Made by a program: the position numbers and the translations under genes. A stretch of 64,000 nucleotides of DNA from Adiantum capillus-veneris. Lineage: Eukaryota; Streptophyta; Polypodiopsida; Polypodiales; Pteridaceae. This document shows positions 21,700 through 32,617 of the stretch, piece after piece (position 1 is the first letter of the stretch; every line of letters begins with the position of its first letter). The stretch is taken from positions 102,683,087 to 102,747,086 of the forward strand of contig CM043966.1 of assembly GCA_014529385.2 (NCBI GenBank), written 5' to 3'. The notes beneath the pieces were generated by a model. It was not told the DNA's origin and did not search any database. It saw only the letters and a list, made by a program, of their open reading frames with translations.

Positions 21700-23514
21700 C
21701 TATAAAGCATGCACATTGAAGCCCCTCTTTAATGCACTTGTAGGCCAATAGACATGCCACCCTTCCAGCTCTTTATAGCATGGAGTTTTGTCACCCTGCA
21801 TCCATAAAATTTCTTGCCAAACATAAGAATACTTTCGATCACTTGAAGCACCAGTACCATAAGCCACTATCATGTTATCTGCTACAGAACCCTCCATATC
21901 AATATCATCTTTATCACATGAGCATTGAAGCCTGCATAGTACACCCTGCAAAGCAACCTGGAACAACATAGCTATCAACAACACAACACATAGCTTCAAT
22001 GCCTTGCCATTTGCTTCCACTTGCTGCATAACCAAGCAAACATGTTTGCCTTGCAAACGTGTATACAAATCTTCTAAAATTGGCACCAAAATCAACTCTT
22101 CAGACTTAAGAGCATGACCTGCTAGAGCTTCAACATGTTCTTCACATACCTCATGACCTGCAAGGTTGGCGGCACCTTCCTCTCTGCATGGAGCCTCTCT
22201 CTTATAGTCTGCACCTGTATCTGTTTCCATAGTGTCATCTGCCGGAGCTATCATCTGTCCACGGCTACATACAAACTTTGAAACTTCAAAGTACACCTCA
22301 ATATGCCCACCAAGGCATGGTTGCCCCACCCCCTGCATAAACAAATCACTTCGGCATACCTTTGCTTCTGTTTCTTTCTCCTCCAAGTCATCCTCAAAAA
22401 CCTACTCTTCAATTAGGTTTGATGCACAATCAAACCATATTTCTTTTGCTAGCAAGGTCTCACCACCACAAGACATTTGATAGGGTTGCTCGACTGGCAG
22501 ATTCACACAAGGTGCAACACTATACTTCTCTTCGACCTTTAGCTGGCTGGCTGGCAACTCGTATACATCGTTCATCACTTCATCCACATGAAAAACATCA
22601 TAAGTCTCATTCCTAGAAGACATGGACTCCATCTCCCACATGTTATCTGTGTCCAAAGCACTGTTGGAGCTTTGAGAGCTTTTGGACTCCTCTTCTGATC
22701 TTGCCAATTCTTGCACCTCTGCTACCTTCCTCGTTGTTGGTTCTGGAACCCACACATCCTCTTTAAGATCTTCTATAATTTTGTCCTCTTGAGGAAGCAA
22801 AATGGGTGGCACTTTGAATATTCCTCTCTGTATCTTTTGAGACTTGGTTGGCACTTGTTCTACCTCCTCTAGCCTGGCATCAGCTTCACGTGCTTTGACC
22901 AAATTCATATCAATAAAAGAGAGGGCTTTTACCTCTTGATGCTCATCAATCTGTTTGGGCCTAGGTCCAATGGCTGCCGTAATTGTAGACTGCAACAATC
23001 CTGTCTCCATCTTCTTCTTCATCTTTCGACTCTTTGCTCTGGCAACTTTAACAGCTTCATCAAAGGTCCTTGGATCTTAATAATCCACTCTCTCACGAAC
23101 ATAGGGATGCAAATAAGATAGAAACCCTGCCAGCTTAAAGTATCCCACATGGGTTGCTTGGGTAACAACCAAAAAATCCCCCCAATAAGCTTCAAATTTA
23201 TCAACAAAAGCATCAAAATTCTCACTTATGTCCTACTACAGACCTTTGATCTTTGCATCTGCTTCCGAAGTCGACACCACCTTTCGATACCTTTGTAGAA
23301 AGTGCTCTCAAAATCCGATCCAGTTCTACTTGTGCACATCTTCTAAGCCATTGAACAAAGCTTTTGCTTTACCTCGCAGCACCAAAGGTAGAGTTTGGAG
23401 CTTTGCTTCATCACCTGGCATCCGCAATACTGTCAGCATAAATAGTTCAAAATCGGCAATCCAATCGTCTGCATCTTCATCTCCTTTGAACACCGGACCA
23501 AATTTGTGCTTCAT
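21700..23514 (-). pseudogene. Gy-E gag-like polyprotein with novel C-terminal part
   Basis: One minus-strand frame runs from MKHKFGPVFKGDEDADDW through a retrotransposon gag domain (LPLVLRGKAKALFNGLEDV, HFLQRYRKVVSTSEADAKIK, ENFDAFVDKFEAYW, PRTFDEAVKVARAKSRK) and then about 400 residues of unrecognised, acidic sequence to 21700. About seven in-frame stops interrupt it, the last at 22402. There is no zinc knuckle. The last 228 residues include a hydrophobic run, LCVVLLIAMLFQVALQGVLC, long enough to span a membrane. The codon frame is kept across stops, so decay has been by point changes more than indels. Confidence 0.75.
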
Positions 23515-23553
23515 CTTGACTCACAAACACTTTGTTAAGAAGCAATCAGTGGA

Positions 23554-23571
23554 TCCTCAGTGGGGGCACCA
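23554..23571 (-). other. Primer-binding site of Gy-E
   Basis: Minus strand TGGTGCCCCCACTGAGGA, five bases inside the LTR end. The same 18 bases are the primer sites of Gy-A (32572-32589) and Gy-B (50426-50443). I cannot assign the tRNA. Confidence 0.8.
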
Positions 23572-23576
23572 CAAGA

Positions 23577-25505
23577 TGGAAAGGGGGAAACGAGAAAACC
23601 ACCAGCACACAATATGAATGCCTCTCTATAGCCCAGTGATTCCACAACACCCCTATCCCCTATTGAACACACACACACACACACAGACCCACCAACAATT
23701 GTTGTCCAAGCTCATTCCCAACCAACCTTAACTGCATACAATCATAGCACCAAGCACCTCACCCTCACCTAGATTCATGCTATTCAATATTGACTCACAC
23801 ACCATCACTTGCAACATCTTTGGAAGACACCAATATTTCCTTGAACTTTCAAAGTCTACAATAGGCACTAGCTTTACAGCCAATTCCAATCTCTTTTGCA
23901 TACACCACCCGCCCTTGCACATATATACTTAGGCAAACAATTAATCATGAGAGTGAGAGAGGATATTGACACAATTTGGAGAGACATATTGGCAAATATC
24001 ACTATAATGATGGGTTTCACGAAAAATTTGTCCTCGGCCTTTGCTTCACAATCACCATAGCCTTCGGGTCGACCTGCCCTCCATTGCATGCAGGTTGCGA
24101 CTACCTGTATTCCCTTGCTTGAACACCCAAACATTACCTACGTACAACACCTTTCCTTTCTCTTGATCCTAATAGCGACCTCTACAACACGTTCCTTCCT
24201 TTCATAATCCGAGCTCCTCTTACTGCATCTGCAAGGGCCACAAAGACTGCGGCATTGACTTCCGGTATGCAAGCTTGCTTACGAGCTTTTAACTATAGCG
24301 CTACCAAGGTAGGCCCACTCTCCTGCGCTATGACTGTATGGAGACCAGTAACTATTGCTTTGGATATTGATGGCGGCTTTGCATTCCAACCTTCAACCCC
24401 CTTCAATGCTCAACTTTCCACCCTGAAGCATCCACTGCTCACTGCGCTATTGAATGAAGCAACCTCCTGCTGGCCCTCTTGGCCCTACACACAACCAACG
24501 GACTTCAGCCTTCATGCAACCCATGGCCTGATCTCCTATAATCTGTAGCTGTCGACCTTCCTCGACTTCAGGCAGTCCTCAACCAGCTTGCCCTCATGAT
24601 TTTCCACCTGCTCACCTCAAGGTGGACCTCCTGCAGCGCTCTTGACGGCCCTACAATACCGCCTTCCTCTCTCTCTCCTTCGCCACTAGCGATATCGCTA
24701 GTGGTCCCCTCTCCTGCAAACTAGCCGGGCCCTCATGCAACTGCAGCGCTGGCCGTATGGCGCCCTTTCCTCATGCAATTGATGGTTTTTCCTTGCCCAT
24801 GAAGGTAACCCCTTGAGTCGACTTGCAGGAGCGCCGCCATAACGTTTTTTTTTTTTTTCTTTTGTATTCCTTAGCTTGGCATTGTTTCCCATGCATCGGA
24901 TTGCCACCTTGAGCCATCTTTTTAAGGAAAATTAGCTTTACTCCACTTCATACCTTTAGCTGGCCGCCCCAAACTCCCACATTGACCCTTGATAATCTCT
25001 AGTCACATAGTCGGCTGCTTTGCACGTTTGGTTCCATGCACTTTAAAGTATGCTTCTCTGCAAGATCCATCGCCATTGGTCGGCCAATGAAAAGAATCCT
25101 GAGTATCGGTGGCTCTTGGGTAAAAGAACCCATTGAGAGCACTCCGACCGTCATGAGACTTGAGCTGCACTCACTTGCAATAGCTCTTAATGGACATGTT
25201 GTAGCATACATACCCTGGCAAGTAGAGTGTCCTGCAGACACTTTGATCAAAATCCCATATCATAAACTCCATAGCACCTGCATACAGTATCCCTTGCCTC
25301 GTTCCCAACCTTATGATATAAGCATTTGCTCCTGTCCCCTATGATAGGAAGAAACAATTGTAGCTTCCACTAGCAAGTGTTCCATCTCGGTGTACCTTTC
25401 TCCTAGCTCCATCAAATATCTGCCCAATGTCCCTGTCACTTGCCTGCAAACTGCCATGCCTGGGCTTGTTGCACTTCCATAGGTCAACACAGTTTGGCTA
25501 TACCA
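23577..25505 (-). repeat. 5' LTR of Gy-E
   Basis: It pairs with 20180-21438. It has an extra segment at about 24419-25115 containing a poly-T run (24845-24861) and a 22-base perfect palindrome (24683-24704); either a gain here or a deletion in the 3' LTR. Confidence 0.85.
24683..24704. repeat. Perfect 22-base palindrome
   Basis: The half-site CCACTAGCGAT is followed directly by its exact reverse complement. It lies inside the LTR segment missing from the other Gy-E LTR. Confidence 0.9.
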
Positions 25506-26272
25506 ACTTCACAAATGTGGCTAAATCTCAAGACCACAGATAGGAATTTTTGGGAAGCTCAAGAAAGACCTAGGGAATAAGCAGGAAACAGTTGAAGTTG
25601 ATCAAAAAAACCAAGAAGACCATAACCAAGCCAAATACCTTTAGGAGCATGAAAAAACTAGGCACGGGGACCAAAATCAAATTTCCTCAGATGGTGCATA
25701 TCATAAAAAGAGTCTATACATCAATAGGGACCAATAGGTACCACTCTCTTGATGATTGGTCACAAAAGCCAGCTACAGCGGTTGGTGCCACAGGGGCAAG
25801 CTAGTCAATTACATGTAAAAAAGGACACTTGAGCTGTAGCAAGTGGGTAGTCCACTGATCTAGAACGATGAGGGGATCCCACCTATGAGCTTGGAATATC
25901 ACAAGAAAGTATGCCAAGTGATAGATGACCACACATAGCCAAATACTTAAGAGCCAAGGTCCTTTTTTGCCTGGAAATAAGGTTGTTGAGATCCAAATTG
26001 GTCAAACAAGGTATGATTGGAAAGAAGAAGACAAATAGAACCAAAATGTACAAACTTCATCTTCATCTGCCACAGAATCCAGCTATCGTGGTTGTTTCCA
26101 TCTACTCATATTTGATAGAGGATGGTATTAGAGTGTAGTTTTCATCAAGAGGATCCTAATGACACCTCTTATACCAAAATTGGACACCTTGAACTCAAGT
26201 TATTGACCAAACTAACTATGAGAGAACTAACAACACAAATGACTTTGATGACTATCCATTTGAGAATTGGAT
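25506..26272 (+). repeat. Gy-F unit 2, part 3 (LTR end and start of internal region)
   Basis: This matches 4488-4993 and then 6526-6795 of unit 1, without S1. Homology stops near 26272 (GGATCTTGCAG against GGATCTTTGTC), where the histone-like sequence begins, so unit 2 has no pol. Confidence 0.75.
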
Positions 26273-26280
26273 CTTGCAGC

Positions 26281-26985
26281 CCAGTTTTTAAAGCACAAGA
26301 GGCCAAGAGGAGGAAAAGAATGAGAGAGATGGAAAAGAAAGAGGCAGCTGAGAAGGAAGCACAAAGAGTGCAAGAAGAACAAAGAAGGCAGAGAGAGCAA
26401 GAGGAATGGAAGAGCGCTGAGGCCGAGAGAGCTCATTTGGAAAACTTACAAGCACAAGCAGAGGCAAAGAGAGGCGACAGAGGATAGAGCTCAAGCCACC
26501 CAACAAGCAAAGGCTGGGAGCTCTAGGCCTTCAAAAATACCTCAAAGAGCCAAGCAATGTGCAAAGAGGAAAAAGGACAAGGTGACGCCTGAAGGACAAC
26601 AAGCCCAAGAGGAGAGGAGGAAAAAGTATAAAGATGATCCTCCTCAATGAGCCAGTCAGACGACTCCTCCTCCACCACCAACAACACAGAAAAAGTGGAG
26701 ATGGAAGCCAGGCACAATTGCTTTGCGAGAGATTAGAAAATATCAAAAGAGCACTGGTCCAATCATACCCAAAGCGGCCTTCTCTTGGGTGGTGAGAGAG
26801 ATAATGGACAAATATAGAAATTATGTTAACGTGTATAACGTGAAGCTTTACTGGCCCTACAGGATGCTGTTGAACACATTTTGGTGCAGCTGTTTCAGGA
26901 TGGTGTTTCCTGTATGGTGCATGCTAAGCACGTAACATTGAAAAATATGGATTTAGCTTTAGCAATCAATTTACGAAATGAAGGA
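26281..26985 (+). pseudogene. Histone H3 of CENH3 (centromeric) type, broken copy
   Basis: From 26690 the frame reads [20 protein letters not shown], the N-helix region of H3, then [12 protein letters not shown]. After a one-base frame change near 26840 it continues [40 protein letters not shown], covering helices 2 and 3 to the end of the fold. The stretch between REI and the second-helix QDA is one residue longer than in canonical H3 and PKAAF resembles CENH3 rather than the canonical KLPFQ, so I favour CENH3. Upstream is a K/R/E-rich segment (26281-26689) with a frame change and a TGA at 26647-26649 that may be the long tail. No intron interrupts the core, unlike plant CENH3 genes I know of, so a retrocopy is likely. 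Confidence 0.75.
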
Positions 26986-27190
26986 TGCCTTCATAAAAGA
27001 ATAGTTTATCCCATGTACTCCCTCTTGATGAGATTTGTAATCTTTTCATATAATATCAAATGTCGAATTTCTACCATTCCATGCAATTGTTCCACTTGAT
27101 TTTGTACATTGTTTTTTTAAGGTATTTGAATTACTGGGTATGTCAAATTTAAGCTGACCACCACGACACACGGCTCGTTAGACGATGTCG
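26986..27190. other. Unassigned AT-rich sequence
   Basis: It follows the end of the histone-like fold. I see no gene, no poly(A) tail and no repeat partner in the window. Confidence 0.4.
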
Positions 27191-27506
27191 ACATGCATAG
27201 AACCTCAAACATGCAGCCACCCATTGATCGGGGGACACACCTCGGTGAATGTTTTGCAAAACCAGGTGACGGGGGGAGTACGGGGTCACCCGGACCACCA
27301 ATGAGCACGGCGGCGCCCAATAGATCTGCTCCCTACGCGTCATGGCATACAGGGTTTCTTGTGCCCTGTCCGACCATGCCGGGCGCCGTCGTGCTCATTG
27401 GTGGTCTGGTTGACCTCGTATGTCCCCCTGTCGCCCGATTTTGCAAAAAAATCACCGAGATGTACTCCTACCGACAAGTAGCTGCATGCTTGAGGTTGTG
27501 TGCATG
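27191..27506. repeat. Imperfect fold-back element (hairpin), arms about 150 bases
   Basis: The left arm (27191 to about 27345) contains GAACCTCAAACATGCAGC, CTCGGTGAATGTTTTGCAAA, GACCACCAATGAGCAC-like and CGGCGCCC blocks. The right arm (about 27355-27506) contains their reverse complements in the opposite order with scattered mismatches. The loop is only about 10 bases near 27350. A MITE or fold-back transposon is likely; target duplications were not identified. Small ORFs on both strands are products of the hairpin. Confidence 0.75.
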
Positions 27507-28037
27507 TGTTGCAAAAATGAAATTTATTGGACAATAAGAATTAGAAAAAAAAAGTACCGAATGTTGACAAAAATTGTTAACAAAAACAATTATTATATAT
27601 TGATTTGGATATTACATTATGGTCGATTAGTTTTACTACGATTACATATGTGGGTACGGGGCGAATGGCTGACTTCATGCCAAGGGATTTTACAATTTCC
27701 TCTAGGTTTGTCAACCCTTGACCTAAGCTCAAGGTGCAATGGGAGAGGATTGAGCCTGGGTGCTTGCCTGTAAAGACGTACAATATTGTCTCTCGATCCA
27801 CCAATATACATTTGTGAGCATTTAGGACTTTGTGTGAGAAACTCTAAGAATCAATGGCCCAGGTGGCTCACGTAGTGCCAAAGTGAGCTATTCCTACTCA
27901 TGGGCGTGTTGCTTGAATCTCCAATATGCATTGCAAACTTATCAACATGGTATGCCATCTGCAAAGCATTTTAAATGACTTTAACACTTGCAGTAAGGTA
28001 GTGCCAAAGCGAGCTATTCCTACTCATGGGCGTGTTG
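27507..28037. repeat. Unassigned sequence with a 42-base direct repeat
   Basis: GTAGTGCCAAAGTGAGCTAT and the following 22 bases at 27872-27913 recur with one change at 27998-28039. No gene is seen on the plus strand. Confidence 0.6.
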
Positions 28038-28892
28038 CTACTGTTTGCACCAACTTCTACTTGTTTGCATTGGGGAGGAAAGAGAGGCTTGCTGGGAGAC
28101 TTGGTCTTCACAGTCAGTTTGAGAATTGACTTTCACTTCTTTTCCACTGGGATCCTTAATGCCTGCATTGATAGCAAGCACTACGAGCGAGTCATCTTCT
28201 CTGAGTCCTAATGTTTTGGCAATGTCATCAAGGAATAGAAAGTGACGATCATCCACCACCACTACATGCAAAGTGAGAATTTAGAGGTAAGGGACTTCCT
28301 CCAACACCTCATCTCTCTCTATCATCCGATCTTCCTCCTCAGTGGAGCTGGGATCTTGCAAGAGGACGAGTGCCATAGATGCTTTAGTCTGCTCATCAAT
28401 CTCTTTGATAACTTCATTTGATTTCTCCACAATGGTCACAAGTGTTCTTTGGTTGACCTTTTCATTTGATTTTTCCTTATCCATGCCCTCAAGCACAAGT
28501 AAAACGAGAACCATGTCCCAAGAAATGAATTGGGTGCCTATGCACCCCATGCCCAAATCTATGAGATCATCCTCATCCTCTGTCATGTAGTCCCGTTTCG
28601 TGAGGCCTTTAATAAACCTCAACAAGTGAAAGCAAAAGTTTTTGTAGGCCGCATAGAGATGCTTGAGGAAATCCACTGGCAACCATGCCTTGTCAGATCC
28701 CTCAAAGATTATGGCATATTCTTCCATGTGTTGCGCCATATAGTCAAGAAAGCTTTCAAATGCCTCTGCATGAAAGTTGGCAGTGGCCTGCATGTCAATT
28801 GTCCCCTTGAACACACTGAGTAGTTCATGTGCTCAATCTGCAAGTCCTACCTTTTCTAATTGTGTGAGAAGTGCATCAATAGACGTTGCCAT
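28038..28892 (-). pseudogene. Unrecognised protein, about 284 codons with two stops
   Basis: The minus-strand ATG at 28890-28892 sits in a good context (CCCATGG) and starts MATSIDALLTQLEKVGLAD. A single frame then runs to 28038, broken by a TGA at codon 20 and a TAA at 28281-28283. It is mostly helical and acidic, with LDYMAQHMEEYAIIFEGSD, TKRDYMTEDEDDLIDLGMG and a last block DDRHFLFLDDIAKTLGLRED. There is no membrane segment or known motif. It may be a retrotransposon extra ORF or a host gene copy. Maintenance of frame over 850 bases suggests real former coding. Confidence 0.5.
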
Positions 28893-29306
28893 GGGTTTTT
28901 TCACGAAGAAGATGTAAAGAAAGCTTAGACCTAGAGTTTCATGAATGTGAGAAATGAAGTTTAAAACCTAGAAGGTCATTTGTATACCCAAAGTCACTTT
29001 TTAAAAAGAAATTAAAATTAACGTCAAAATAACTTAAAAGTATAACTTTAAACAAAACCACGTGACAAAGCATTGAAAGACACCACATTGAAAACATTTT
29101 TTCTCCACGTCATCAAAGAAATTGCACGTTTCAATCAAAAACTTGAACAAGTTGAGAATAAACAAGTATGTGCAAAAACAAGATTCAAAACCGCATATGT
29201 ATTAATGGGAGCAAATTCCCTATCAGTTACACGCTTTTACAAAAATACGTCACAGAAATGGAAGGTTCTCACATAGAAAGCTCTTCTCTTTTCTGGCGTG
29301 GAAAAC
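28893..29306. other. Unassigned gap
   Basis: AT-rich. No gene or repeat partner is seen in the window. Confidence 0.3.
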
Positions 29307-29906
29307 CTATTCATTGATTACAAAGAGATATTTCTTGGGCAAGGTAAATTTGAGATTAAGATACTCGCAAAGGTGACTGAGGTGCCAATCATTATTCACT
29401 GTAATGTGGTGCACTACATCATCATGGAGGCGTATTTGCAGGTCAACTAATTCTCTAGCAGCAACATCAGAGTCTAGTGCCTCCCATTCTCCCATTGGCA
29501 GCTTCCATCTTCTATAGGAAAAGACCATCGACAAGCTTTGCTTTGCAATATGGTATCTGAACACCATATTGTCAGCAACTACAGCGCACTTAATTCTATC
29601 TAACCATAAGCTTTTCTCTGGAGACGATGGCAGGTTGTCTACCATCCCCATCACATGGTATGTAATTCTTGTGAGAACTTTGGGGGTGCCCATGTACTTG
29701 ATCCTTGTAGTTTTCTTTGTGCTCTTGAGAGTGTTCAACATATAGGATGCATGGTCAATAGGAATTGGTAGCCTAGCTTTCAGGGTAGTTGTGAATGCAC
29801 AAACCACTGCATGGTTTGGACATGTATAGCGTGGTGGCCGCTTTGTAGAAAAGTGAAAATGGTGGTGGAACAGCCATGTAGGCTCCTTTGCCGGCTTATG
29901 AATCAT
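29307..29906 (-). CDS. Hypothetical protein, 199 residues, unrecognised
   Basis: An uninterrupted minus-strand frame. It has a histidine-rich start (FHHHFHFSTK), then PIPIDHASYMLNTLKSTK, MGTPKVLTRITYHVMGMVDN and a helical end. The middle faintly recalls the conserved block of plant transposon/retrotransposon ORFs of unknown function, but I would not name a family. It ends 14 bases from the Co-2 LTR and may have been truncated by it; its downstream neighbour on the same strand is the broken frame at 28038-28892. Confidence 0.4.
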   Translation of the reverse strand: MIHKPAKEPTWLFHHHFHFSTKRPPRYTCPNHAVVCAFTTTLKARLPIPIDHASYMLNTLKSTKKTTRIKYMGTPKVLTRITYHVMGMVDNLPSSPEKSLWLDRIKCAVVADNMVFRYHIAKQSLSMVFSYRRWKLPMGEWEALDSDVAARELVDLQIRLHDDVVHHITVNNDWHLSHLCEYLNLKFTLPKKYLFVINE

Positions 29907-29920
29907 ATCCTAGAAAGTCC

Positions 29921-30167
29921 TGTTGGGGTAAAGGTGCTACACCTTTTATCGGGGCCGGATGTCTAGTTGTCGGCCACCCAACAAGATGTGTTCATGCCAT
30001 TATTCATTCTACATATATGAATAAGGAGCACCTCACTCACTTGAGTTTCTTCCTGAGGCTGCTCAACCCACATCGGTCTCTTGCTTCTCCCCTTCCCTGC
30101 ATGCAACACACCATGCAGATATCCGTGCACATGCATACGCACACTTTTGCGTACACGTGCACTCACA
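29921..30167 (+). repeat. 5' LTR of Co-2
   Basis: It starts TGTTGGGGTAAAGGTGCTAC and ends GTGCACTCACA. It shares the core ATATATGAATAAGGAGCACC and GAGTTTCTTCCTGAGGCTGC with the 3' copy. Confidence 0.85.
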
Positions 30168-30169
30168 AG

Positions 30170-30181
30170 TGGTATCAAAGC
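30170..30181 (+). other. Primer-binding site of Co-2
   Basis: TGGTATCAAAGC, two bases after the LTR. It differs by one base from TGGTATCAGAGC, the initiator tRNA-Met site used by most plant copia elements. Confidence 0.9.
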
Positions 30182-30567
30182 TTTGGCGACGCGCGTGTGA
30201 CAACTTCTCGACGAGACGGAATCGATGGAGCTCGACGGCGGTCGATACGGATCGGTGGTGTTAGATCTCATCTTAGGCATGTATATCCAGCTTGTATAGA
30301 TCTTGTGTAGCAAGCCATTGCTGAATTTTGTAGAGAAAGAGCAAGAACAAGAAGTGTTGCAGCTTATTTTTGCTGTTTTTGGCTCCCAAAACAATGATTT
30401 TTGCATATCTCTGTCACCCGGAGTCGGATGGATATGGTCCAGGAGTTTAGGTTGGGGTTTTGACACATTTCACACACGAGGGTGATGTCCATTTTTTGAA
30501 ATTATGATCAGAATTATAGTAGGTGCAACAACAACAAGTTTATGCTGCATTGTTTGGCCGAAAATGG
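30182..30567 (+). other. Co-2 leader, left part
   Basis: Non-coding. A motif of about 75 bases at 30395-30475 (CACCCGGAGTCGGATGGATA, GGTTTTGAC) recurs in diverged form at 40672-40750, on the other side of Gy-A, as a leader direct repeat about 175 bases apart once Gy-A is removed. It ends with ATGG, the Gy-A target site. Confidence 0.55.
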
Positions 30568-32565
30568 TGAGTAGCGTTAAATGGTAACCTTGCATTTGAA
30601 CTACATTTCTACTCAAATGTACATATTTTTTATCAAAGTTTTAACCTAGTGTTCATTCTCTCTTTCCGTAATAGCCTTTTTCCATACAAACACCTTACCC
30701 TTCTTAGATCTTTATGCATTTACATCATATTTCTCTCTTCATGCTAAATGTAAATAGTAAACTTAATTCTACTCTTCTAGTTTTTTACTACATATTATTT
30801 TAACTAATTACCTTTACTAATTTAAATAACTATCTACATCCCATAATTTGTAAATAAATAATTTATGGGCACTTATCTTACACATCTTCTCTCAAGGGTA
30901 GGGTTAACCTTGTAGGCCTTCCCTTCCCCACCACTATGTGACCCAACTCTTGGATCATTTACTTGTGTTGGTCAACAAATCTTAAATATAATGTATATCC
31001 CCAATAAATCAAACTTTATTGGAGCCTACCTCATTTGTTTAAGGTGGATTCTCTTTTGAAAAAGCATGCTACACCTTGGATGCATGCTAAAGGGCCCCCT
31101 ACAAGGAGACTTGGTTCAAAAGGTGTTTTGGATGCATCTTGAACGCCTTAGCTCGTGGGTATACTTGAGGAACACTCCAAAATCAGCTTAAACACTTTGA
31201 GAAGGTCAACTTTGCCTTTTACAGCACCCAATTCTGAGTTACAGGCTGAAAGTTATGGTGAAAACAAGGTGCTGCGGACACTGTTACTGCAGGTCAAAGT
31301 TACAATCAGGTAAACCACAAAGGTGAAAAGTTTTCTTGACTTCTCCAACATTCTAAAATACCAATGGGGAGTTGAAAACCACTTGCATGTGGAGGGGTCG
31401 GCTCAAGATGCTTCCAGAGACACAACAAACAGGATGGGGACACTCTGCAGGAGCCACTGGAGGGACATCATGGTGGGGCCCACATACATTATCAACTCTT
31501 ATGGAGCCTCCACGACTTAAAAGGCTATTTTTAATGAAAAAATAAGTCCCTTATTTGCATAATTGAAGGAATGGTCAAAAGGGAACCTAACTATGGTTAA
31601 TTACCTACCCTAGTCAAGTTTAACCTAACCCAAGGTCTTGTATAGCTATAAAAAGGCCCTTTGGCAAGCACAAAAATACACATACCTACTCCATTGCTGC
31701 AAATAAACTCCTCTAAGGTTAGGGAAGTCCTAATCTCTCTCTCCTCTTGTCTCCCTATCCATTTCCTAAGCTCGCTATCATAAGCGGCACCTTAGAGAGA
31801 GCATCAATATGCTATTGCTACCATTCTCTTGCAAACATTTCTCTTATCATACTCATCCCTAAATAAAGATTGTAGATTCTATATGAGAGCAAGGATATCA
31901 AGTTCAATGATCTATCTCATGGTTTGATCAACAAATTGTTGCAATTGGGGTGTCGTCGTCACACTTTTGCTCTAAACGCATGTAAAATTGGTAAGCCTAT
32001 CTTGGCAGCTTCTCATATTTTGTGCTCATTGGGTTGCTTGTTTGTTGAGAAATTTTTTTGTGCACCATGGTGTTTAATTGCTTGGCTTCTCTCCTTATGT
32101 TGTGTGTAAGTGAGTCTTGGGGCTGTATAGATGGAGAAGAGCTCTCTATGCATGCCGCCTTATGTGTGTAAGTAGTCTCTTCTTTTGGGAAAGGAAAGGA
32201 GTTGTCAAGTATTTGTGCATTATGGTGTTTTGAGTTTTGAGGTTTTGTGCTTGCTTTTCTTAGAAGTATATGAGCACTAATATGGTGAAGGTCAATCTTT
32301 GCATGTGAGTTTGTGCAGTGTTCAAAGGGATTGCTTAAGGAGTGTGTGTTGAATGGTTGAAGGGCATTTTGTGTTGAAGCACATAAGGAAGGTGTGAGTG
32401 TGTGAGTGTGTGTGTGTGTGTATGCTGTATATGGTTTGTTTTGGTTTCCTTCTTTCTCCATAAAATAGGGTGGTGCCCCTAAGAAATATGCGTGTGTAGG
32501 GTCTCACGGAATGGTTGTCTGGTGGGAGCCTTGAGTTGAGCCCCATCTCAAAAAATCCGCTCTCA
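30568..32565 (+). repeat. 5' LTR of Gy-A
   Basis: TGAGTAGCGTTAAATGG to AAATCCGCTCTCA. A TATA box is at 31647-31654 and AATAAA near 31861, giving a long U5 of about 0.7 kb. A GT-rich tract lies near 32395-32420. No genes are present; the ORFs seen in it repeat in the 3' LTR and have no recognisable content. Confidence 0.95.
31647..31654 (+). promoter_or_regulatory. TATA box of Gy-A 5' LTR
   Basis: TATAAAAA in GTATAGCTATAAAAAGGCCC; repeated at 39747-39754 in the 3' LTR. Transcription likely starts about 30 bases downstream. Confidence 0.6.
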
Positions 32566-32571
32566 TAAAAG

Positions 32572-32589
32572 TGGTGCCCCCACTGAGGA
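32572..32589 (+). other. Primer-binding site of Gy-A
   Basis: TGGTGCCCCCACTGAGGA, six bases after the LTR. It is identical to the sites of Gy-B and Gy-E. Confidence 0.85.
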
Positions 32590-32617
32590 ACTTTCCTAAT
32601 TGCCTTCTATTCTCCTC

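Larger units (their letters stand above)
20180..25505 (-). mobile_element. Gy-E, gag-only non-autonomous gypsy LTR retrotransposon
   Basis: Two related LTRs (20180-21438 and 23577-25505) start TGG and end CCA and flank 2.1 kb containing a primer-binding site at the right and a gag-like frame on the minus strand, with no protease, RT or integrase. Flanks are ACGT (20176-20179) and ACTT (25506-25509); the empty site in unit 1 is ACGT at 4488-4491, so the duplication is 4 bases with one change. It depends on other elements for transposition. Confidence 0.85.
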
